From positions 1 through 32,792 of the forward strand of contig JAICPX010000005.1 of assembly GCA_025929635.1 (NCBI GenBank): DNA of 32,792 bases, read 5' to 3'. The notes below the pieces were generated by a model. It was not told the origin of the DNA. It was given only the letters and a program-made list of their open reading frames with translations, and did no database searches. This DNA comes from Chitinophagaceae bacterium (GTDB lineage Bacteria > Bacteroidota > Bacteroidia > Chitinophagales > Chitinophagaceae). The translations under genes were made by a program, and so were the position numbers. This document shows, piece after piece, positions 26,535-32,792 of the stretch (the stretch's first letter is position 1; each line of letters starts with the position of its first letter).

Positions 26535-26717
26535 AACAGTCAGTTTAATGATTAACAGGATCGTTACCGACTTTTAAGTTAGGAATTTCTCCCGGACTAT
26601 TTTGTTAAAGCAAGGAAAAAGAATACCTGTGCCTGGTCTCCCGCTTTTACTTCGTACCCATATCTTCCCTTAATAAATTCTGGCACAATTATTTTTAAGG
26701 GATAGAGCAACAATAAT

Positions 26718-27992
26718 ATGCCAGCTAAGAAAACTAAGAAACCATCAAAACTAAAACGTTTCTTCAAAATACTTGGACCGGGACTCGTCACGGGTGCAAG
26801 TGACGATGATCCGTCCGGTATCGCTACTTATTCACAGGCTGGTGCGCAGTTTGGTTTAGGAACCCTGTGGACAGCTTTAATAACATTTCCATTAATGGCC
26901 GCGATACAGGAAATGTGTGCAAGAGTTGGACTGGTTACATCAAAAGGACTGACGAGTAATATCCGCAACAACTATCCAAAAGGAATTCTGTATTTAATGA
27001 TCCTTTTTACTTTCCCGGCTGTTATTCTCAATATAAGCGCCAACCTTGCGGGAATGGGAGCTGTGGCAAATCTTATTTTGCCCTCAATCCCGAGTTTTGG
27101 TTTTACTGTCGCAATTACTTTTATACTGATGATACTGATCATTTATCTACCCTATAAAAAGATAGCTTCAATCTTAAAATATCTCTGTTTATTTCTCCTC
27201 CTTTACCTCATTGTGCCCTTTCTTACAAAACCCGATTGGGGTGAGATAATTAAACATACGTTCATACCAACTATCAGCTTTGATAAAAACTTTATCAGTA
27301 TCCTTGTAGCCATTCTTGGTACGACCATTTCTCCTTATCTTTTTTTCTGGCAGGCCACTATGGAAGCAGAAGATATCAAGCATAAAAAAAGTAACCTGAT
27401 CGTTGACAAAAGAATGATCAAAAAAATGGACCTGGATGTTAATTTCGGGATGCTTTTTTCAAACCTGGTAATGTATTTTATAATACTTACGACCGGCACT
27501 GTTTTGTTCCAGGATGGTGTAAACGAGATCACCACTGTTGAACAGGCTGCCGGGGCGCTTGAGCCGCTTGCCGGGAAATTATCCTATCTCTTGTTCAGCC
27601 TGGGAGTATTGGGCACTGGTTTGCTCGCAGTACCTGTATTAACCGGTTGCTTGTCGTACATGCTGTCAGAGACCTTTAACTGGAATGGAGGGCTTGATAA
27701 GAAGTACTACCAGGCAAAACCGTTCTACTGGGTTATCATTATTTCGCTACTGATAGGTCTTGCAATGAACCTTATGGGCATGAATCCAATAAAAGCACTG
27801 ATCTATACAGCAATATTATATGGTATTTCTTCCCCGGTACTCATTGGAGTGATACTTCATATTTCAAATAACAAAAAGATCATGGGTGAGTTTACAAATG
27901 GCAAATGGTCAAATATTCTTGGAGTAATTACACTTTTATTGATGACAGTTTCGGCAGCAGTGCTTCTTTATTTTGAATTTACAGGCAACTAA
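26718..27992 (+). CDS. Nramp-family-related transporter with non-canonical metal-site motifs
   Basis: KILGPGLVTGASDDDPSGIATYSQAGAQFGLG (TM1), LGTTISPYLFFWQATMEAED (TM6); multiple TM helices. Confidence 0.9.
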   Translation: MPAKKTKKPSKLKRFFKILGPGLVTGASDDDPSGIATYSQAGAQFGLGTLWTALITFPLMAAIQEMCARVGLVTSKGLTSNIRNNYPKGILYLMILFTFPAVILNISANLAGMGAVANLILPSIPSFGFTVAITFILMILIIYLPYKKIASILKYLCLFLLLYLIVPFLTKPDWGEIIKHTFIPTISFDKNFISILVAILGTTISPYLFFWQATMEAEDIKHKKSNLIVDKRMIKKMDLDVNFGMLFSNLVMYFIILTTGTVLFQDGVNEITTVEQAAGALEPLAGKLSYLLFSLGVLGTGLLAVPVLTGCLSYMLSETFNWNGGLDKKYYQAKPFYWVIIISLLIGLAMNLMGMNPIKALIYTAILYGISSPVLIGVILHISNNKKIMGEFTNGKWSNILGVITLLLMTVSAAVLLYFEFTGN

Positions 27993-29776
27993 TTCTTGTT
28001 TTTCTTTTTCTTCTTAGTATAAAATTCTTTCGCCTTATAAACGATCTCGACAAACTGCGCCTGGCTTGCATCAGTAGGATTTGCAGATTCACTTGCCTGG
28101 AAAAGCACATCACCCCAGCTTATATCCTTTGCAAATTGAGATGATCTCAGAATTGATCCAAACATAATAACAGAAGAGGCAAAGCGGTACAAAGGATGCA
28201 ATTCTTTATACGGAACAGGATCATACGCAAACTTTTCACCCACCTCATGCCTCATTTGATCACCCGGTAATTTGTATTGCAGTTTCACCCGGGCATAGTG
28301 ATCAGAATACACACTTGTGCCCGCAACAAAACCGGGTTCTATTTCAAATGCTGCTGTAATGGATTGACCAGAACCTATTTCTCCTCCTTCCACTTCTGCG
28401 GTGGAATCAGCAAGTGCCCCTACTTTATTATCAAAACCGATCAAACGGAATTGTTTCACCAGGGAAGGATCAAACGTGATGTACATCCGGGCATCATCAG
28501 CAATGGTATAAAGTGTCTGTGTGAATTCTTTCATGATGATCTTTTCTGCTTCCTGGAAATTGTCGACATAGGCAAAATTTCCATTGCCTTTGCGTGAGAG
28601 CGTCTGGATCTTTGAATCCTTATAATTACCCATCCCAACGCCAAGACATGTTAAATAAATACCAGATTCACGATGCCGCGATATTAATTCGTCCAGTTCC
28701 TGTTCCGTTTGAACCCCTACATTAAAATCACCATCGGTAGCAAGTATAATGCGGTTATTCCCGTTTGGAATTAAATGTTTCTTTGCTACAGAATAGGCCA
28801 GTTTAATTCCCGATTCACCGGGAGTGGAACCACCTGGCTGCATTTCCTCAATGGCTTTTATGATCTTTTCTTTTTCATTTCCCGCAGTCGGAAATAACAG
28901 CACTCCCACGGCGCCACCATAAACAACAATGCTTACCGTGTCCTTTTCTCTCAGGTTTGTGGCTAACATTCTGAATGCCGATTTCAACAATGGCAGACGA
29001 TTGGGCATGTCCATTGAACCTGAAATGTCAACAAGAAAAACCAGGTTTGACGGTGGCAATGATTCAACATTTAGTTTTTGAGAAAAAACATTTACAAAAA
29101 AAAGCTGGTTGTCCTTATTCCAGGGGCAACCAGTAAGCATCGTTTTTATTTTGAACAGTGAATTTTCCGCCGGCTTTTCATAATTAAAATTGAAATAGTT
29201 CAGCATTTCATCGATTCGTACGGCATCCGGTGGCACTTCGAGGTTTAGATTGATGAACCTGCGGATATTGCTGTAGGAAGCACGATCGATATTCAAAGCA
29301 ATTGCCGTGGTGGGATACTGTTTTGCCTCAACAAACTTGTTTTCGACAATACTCGCATAGGTCTCATCGCCTGAATACCATTTCCGTTGATTTTCTCTTG
29401 CCAGATCTTGTGTAAGCGATGCAAGCTTGCCCTTCCTGTTGCTCGAGGCGATAGCCGGCAAGAGCTTCAGGTGCAGCGTGAGGTATTTTTCTGCTTTAAC
29501 TATTACTTGTTCCCGCTGATACCCTTCATAAGTGAACAATAGTGTATCGGCGCCCTTTGCTGAAGGAATACCAAAGGATCCAGAATTTCCTGTGCGAAAA
29601 AGATAACCTGTACTGGACTGGCGGATATTTACATTTTGTAAAAGATTGCCACCTTCATCCCGCACCTCTCCGCGGAGATAAAACTGCTGTCCGTGAGATC
29701 GCAAAGCAAGCAGCAGCACTAAGACTATTTGCACAAAGGTTTTCAATCGGATATTAACCTTTTGATCAAAGTACAA
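27989..29776 (-). CDS. YfbK-like von Willebrand factor type A protein with N-terminal carboxypeptidase-regulatory-like domain
   Basis: LRGEVRDEGGNLLQNVNI N-terminal domain; MIDAS VFLVDISGSMDMPNRL, GGSTPGESGI, ATDGDFNVG. Confidence 0.93.
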   Translation of the reverse strand: MYFDQKVNIRLKTFVQIVLVLLLALRSHGQQFYLRGEVRDEGGNLLQNVNIRQSSTGYLFRTGNSGSFGIPSAKGADTLLFTYEGYQREQVIVKAEKYLTLHLKLLPAIASSNRKGKLASLTQDLARENQRKWYSGDETYASIVENKFVEAKQYPTTAIALNIDRASYSNIRRFINLNLEVPPDAVRIDEMLNYFNFNYEKPAENSLFKIKTMLTGCPWNKDNQLFFVNVFSQKLNVESLPPSNLVFLVDISGSMDMPNRLPLLKSAFRMLATNLREKDTVSIVVYGGAVGVLLFPTAGNEKEKIIKAIEEMQPGGSTPGESGIKLAYSVAKKHLIPNGNNRIILATDGDFNVGVQTEQELDELISRHRESGIYLTCLGVGMGNYKDSKIQTLSRKGNGNFAYVDNFQEAEKIIMKEFTQTLYTIADDARMYITFDPSLVKQFRLIGFDNKVGALADSTAEVEGGEIGSGQSITAAFEIEPGFVAGTSVYSDHYARVKLQYKLPGDQMRHEVGEKFAYDPVPYKELHPLYRFASSVIMFGSILRSSQFAKDISWGDVLFQASESANPTDASQAQFVEIVYKAKEFYTKKKKKNKN

Positions 29777-29804
29777 AATTTAAATCAGTAGTAGAATGAG
29801 AATG

Positions 29805-30338
29805 TTATACCACCTGGTAAATTTCCTTCAAATTTCTCCCCAGGCCATCATAATCAAGACCATACCCTACTACAAATTTGTTGGAGATCGAAAATCCGAG
29901 ATAATCGATCCTGATGGGGAATTTCACAGCGTCAGGTTTATGGAGCAATGCTGCAATCTTCATGGATGCAGGCTGGTGATGAAGCAATTTTGGCAAAAAT
30001 TCATTCAGCGTTTTCCCGGTATCAACTATGTCTTCAAGTATGATAATATCTTTCCCAATGATATCAACATCCAACCCGATCGCCGTAATTACCTGCCCGC
30101 TTGATGTTGTTCCCTTATAAGATGCAAGTTTGATAAAACAAATTTCAGCATCAATGGTCAAATATTTAAAAAGATCTGAAGCAAACATGAATGATCCATT
30201 CAGAATCGCAATAAACATTGGTCTCATCCCTGCATAATCAGAATTGATAGCGTCTGCAATATTCTTTACCTGCTGTTGTATATCCTGCTCTGAAAGAAAA
30301 GGTCCAAATGATTTATCATGAACTTTTATAAGTGCCAT
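29805..30338 (-). CDS. hpt: Hypoxanthine (guanine) phosphoribosyltransferase
   Basis: PRPP-binding motif DIIILEDIVDTGKTL, LNGSFMFASDL; start preferred at MALIKVHDKSFGPFLSE (30338) rather than 30389. Confidence 0.92.
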   Translation of the reverse strand: MALIKVHDKSFGPFLSEQDIQQQVKNIADAINSDYAGMRPMFIAILNGSFMFASDLFKYLTIDAEICFIKLASYKGTTSSGQVITAIGLDVDIIGKDIIILEDIVDTGKTLNEFLPKLLHHQPASMKIAALLHKPDAVKFPIRIDYLGFSISNKFVVGYGLDYDGLGRNLKEIYQVV

Positions 30339-30345
30339 CTGGTTA

Positions 30346-31416
30346 TTATTTGCCTGTAGCCAATGCCGGCTTTCCCGGTGCCCTGGCACGCAAATATAAC
30401 ACAGAACCTACTGCAGGTTGCATATTGGGTTGAAGATAATTGTATTCAAGTAAACTCTCCAGACGTAATGCTTCGGTTTGTGCAATGTCTGCTAAAGTTT
30501 CCCCGGGCTTTACTATATGTTGCTCATTCAGTCCTGTTTTCCTTTTACGCATAATATATATCAACCTGTCTTTGTCAACGGATTCCTGCACCCTCATTTC
30601 ATTGAACTCAAAAATTCTTGCCAGGGGTATTGCGTACTTTTCAGCTATTGATAAATATGGCGTTCCCTTCCTGGCATAAACAACTTTAGTTTCATTTATT
30701 TTAAATTCTCCTTCGGGATAATCCGGCCTGGTTTCTTCAACGATCACCGGAGCTTTTTCCGCCTTAGCCGTATATACGGCTGCTGGCTTTTCCTCAGGCT
30801 TTACCGCTGTTTTTTTATCATCGTTCTTATCAGCAGTCTTGTTTTCTTTTCTTGAATCATTCTGTGCAAGTGTCTCCTGTCCATCTTTTAATTTCCCTAA
30901 GGCGATCATTGTGTAATCCTGGAGGTCATAATCTTCAATCAGCTTGATGATAACCTGGGAATATTTGGGATTAGTAGCATAACCCGCTTTTTTCAAACCA
31001 TAAGCCCAGCCTCTGTAATCTGTAGGATCAAGATTGAACAGGGTAGCATACCGAACAGATTTTTTAAGATAATCAGATTGATCCTTGTAAGAATCTGTTG
31101 GATCTTCATACTTGCGAAAGCATTCGTTTGGTGCATCGTCAGTATGCTTCACCGTCATGCCTCTCCATTCCGATTTGCATTTTAATCCAAAATGGTTGTT
31201 TGATCTTCTTACTAGGTCACTGGTGCCTGCATTTGTTTCGTGAATGCCTTGTGCAAGCTTAATGGATGCTGGGATACCAGTGCGTTGCATTTCGGATATG
31301 GCTAACTCCTTATATTTATTTATATAGTCGATTACGACCGGGTCAAGCTGCTGTGCAAAGGAGTTTTTCAGAATAAAGGAGGTAACGAAAAGGAACAGGA
31401 TCTTACGATATTGCAT
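30346..31416 (-). CDS. Glucosaminidase-domain protein with two LysM-like motifs
   Basis: Signal peptide; ASIKLAQGIHETNAGTSDLVRRSNNHFGLKCK...; C-terminal LysM stretches YARKGTPYLSIAEKYAIPLARIFEFN and HIVKPGETLADIAQTEALRLESLLEYN. Confidence 0.92.
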   Translation of the reverse strand: MQYRKILFLFVTSFILKNSFAQQLDPVVIDYINKYKELAISEMQRTGIPASIKLAQGIHETNAGTSDLVRRSNNHFGLKCKSEWRGMTVKHTDDAPNECFRKYEDPTDSYKDQSDYLKKSVRYATLFNLDPTDYRGWAYGLKKAGYATNPKYSQVIIKLIEDYDLQDYTMIALGKLKDGQETLAQNDSRKENKTADKNDDKKTAVKPEEKPAAVYTAKAEKAPVIVEETRPDYPEGEFKINETKVVYARKGTPYLSIAEKYAIPLARIFEFNEMRVQESVDKDRLIYIMRKRKTGLNEQHIVKPGETLADIAQTEALRLESLLEYNYLQPNMQPAVGSVLYLRARAPGKPALATGK

Positions 31417-31424
31417 AGATGATA

Positions 31425-32063
31425 TTATTTTTTTCTTATTAAATACAGGCCATCACGTAGCGTAACAATCATTTTTTCGATATCGGTTCTTTCGCTTATA
31501 TACTGGTTAAATTCTTTGATTGCTATCGCGTTTTTTCCTTTGGGCCTGGTTTCAAGGACCTGGCCATGAAAAAATATATTATCGGCAAAAATAAACCCGT
31601 TTTTTCTCAGTTTTGGGAAAACGAGGTTAAAATATTCGATATAAGCGGGTTTATCCGCATCGATAAATACGAGATCAAAGATCTCGTCCAGCTTACTAAC
31701 GATCTGTTTAGCGTCTCCCGTATGTAAAATGATCTTTTCTTTATAGACAGAGCGATCAAAAAAGCCTTTTGCTGTTGCGGCATCGTTTTCCCTTAGTTCT
31801 ATGGTGTGTAAAACCCCGTCATCTGTCAACCCTTTGGCCAGGCATAAAGCGCTATAGCCCGTAAATGTCCCAATTTCAAGGATGCGTCGGGGCCTGATCA
31901 TCATACTTGCCATCTCCAAAAACTTGCCCTGAAGATGCCCGCTTAACATGTGATGTTCGGGATGATTCTGTGTGGTGTAATCATTGACTTCTTTCAGCAA
32001 TGCATCTTCTGCGGAACTAAATTTTTCCGCATAGTCTTGTACAAGAGGATTGATCAGTTCCAA
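31425..32063 (-). CDS. Class I SAM-dependent O-methyltransferase (catechol/caffeoyl-CoA OMT type)
   Basis: RRILEIGTFTGYSALCLA, DLVFIDADKPAYIEYF, FIFADNIFFHG. Confidence 0.93.
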   Translation of the reverse strand: MELINPLVQDYAEKFSSAEDALLKEVNDYTTQNHPEHHMLSGHLQGKFLEMASMMIRPRRILEIGTFTGYSALCLAKGLTDDGVLHTIELRENDAATAKGFFDRSVYKEKIILHTGDAKQIVSKLDEIFDLVFIDADKPAYIEYFNLVFPKLRKNGFIFADNIFFHGQVLETRPKGKNAIAIKEFNQYISERTDIEKMIVTLRDGLYLIRKK

Positions 32064-32145
32064 TTAACAATTTTTGTTTTATGCGCCGAAGCACTTGTAA
32101 TAAAATAATTATTATCAAAACCGGCGTAGGTGTGCAAAGATAAAT

Positions 32146-32792
32146 CTATGCGGGTTGTGGGTCAAGCTTCAATTCTTCTTTTGTGGCAGGTCTTGAAATG
32201 CTTAGCAGCCCGAGAAATGTGATAAGACCATTGATCAATATAAACTCATATCCTATTTTATAACCATTGAAAACTTGATTCGACACACTATCGAGACCTA
32301 GTTTAATATGTAGTTTTGATTCGTACCATGACGGATTGTTCAATACATCCAGTCCCAGTGCTAGTAAGGGGGCTATGATACAAACAGGCCAGATCAGGTT
32401 ACTCTGGAGTTTTCTTTTTGTCAAAATTCCAAAAGCAAAAAGTCCAAGCAAGGGGCCATAAGTAACACCCGCGAACTTCAGGATAAAATCAATAATGAGT
32501 TTATCATTCATCCATTTAAAGATCAAAACCATAAGGAAAAATACCAGCGCAAATGTGAAATGCACTTTCAATCTCGTTCTTTTCTTTTCCTTTTCGGTTC
32601 CCGGTCTTTTTTTCAAGCCGAGTATGTCAATGCAAAAGCAAGAGGTGAGTGAGGTAATTGCTCCATCAACGCTTGGAAACAATGCAGAGATCAATGCAAT
32701 GATAAAAATGATGCCGATAGAACCGCTAAACGCATTGCTTAAGGCGATTGTTGGAAACAAGTCATCCGGTGGTACTTTGATCCCCTGGGCGT
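32146..32792 (-). CDS. Sodium:solute symporter family protein, N-terminus beyond the window
   Basis: GIKVPPDDLFPTIALSNAFSGSIGIIFIIALISALFPSVDGAITSLTSCFCIDILG; frame stays open to the window edge, so the ORF-track start at 32760 (TTG) is not the true start. Confidence 0.85.
   Translation of the reverse strand, partial: AQGIKVPPDDLFPTIALSNAFSGSIGIIFIIALISALFPSVDGAITSLTSCFCIDILGLKKRPGTEKEKKRTRLKVHFTFALVFFLMVLIFKWMNDKLIIDFILKFAGVTYGPLLGLFAFGILTKRKLQSNLIWPVCIIAPLLALGLDVLNNPSWYESKLHIKLGLDSVSNQVFNGYKIGYEFILINGLITFLGLLSISRPATKEELKLDPQPA

Noticed and set aside
21476-26540. Shared ACTGTTATGAAAAAA translation-start context of the aquaporin-like (21490) and barrel (26534) genes
   Set aside because: MKK start codons plus a short shared leader; likely coincidence from AT-rich initiation regions.
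26597-26791. Short minus-strand ORF between the barrel gene and the Nramp-like gene
   Set aside because: Overlaps the Nramp-like start; no similarity or initiation signal.
1-32792. tRNA, rRNA, transposase, integrase, toxin-antitoxin or CRISPR/defence genes
   Set aside because: None recognised by eye on either strand; small RNA genes cannot be excluded without tRNAscan/Infernal.

Overview
The window is a gene-dense stretch (~30 protein-coding genes on both strands) of a Bacteroidota chromosome, most likely Chitinophagaceae/Sphingobacteriia-like. The lineage is inferred from type IX secretion sorting domains, a PorP/SprF partner protein, TTTG-N18/19-TAnnTTTG promoter-like motifs and the protein families present. 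Most of it is ordinary housekeeping: two LolD/MacB-type ABC ATPases, a PduO-type cobalamin adenosyltransferase, FabI, RecN, a zinc-ribbon protein with Nif3/YqfO, DinB, peroxiredoxin, an RlmI-like methyltransferase, GrpE-DnaJ, HPRT, a glucosaminidase/LysM protein, an O-methyltransferase and a truncated sodium:solute symporter. Accessory content includes a propeller sensor kinase/LuxR regulator followed by OmpA-like and Ig-like exported proteins; a giant PKD-repeat T9SS type-B protein with its SprF-like partner; and a tiny protein that is little more than a T9SS type-A sorting domain. There is also an aquaporin-like protein without the filter arginine and an Nramp-like protein without canonical metal ligands. 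The least-explained signal is a set of different palindromic or dispersed-looking repeats in the intergenic gaps, one of which has a near-copy inside the recN coding sequence. I found no CRISPR array, rRNA, tRNA, transposase or phage module. I see no clear evidence for a wholly new system; the best candidates are the SprB/SprF-like pair and the palindromic repeat families.
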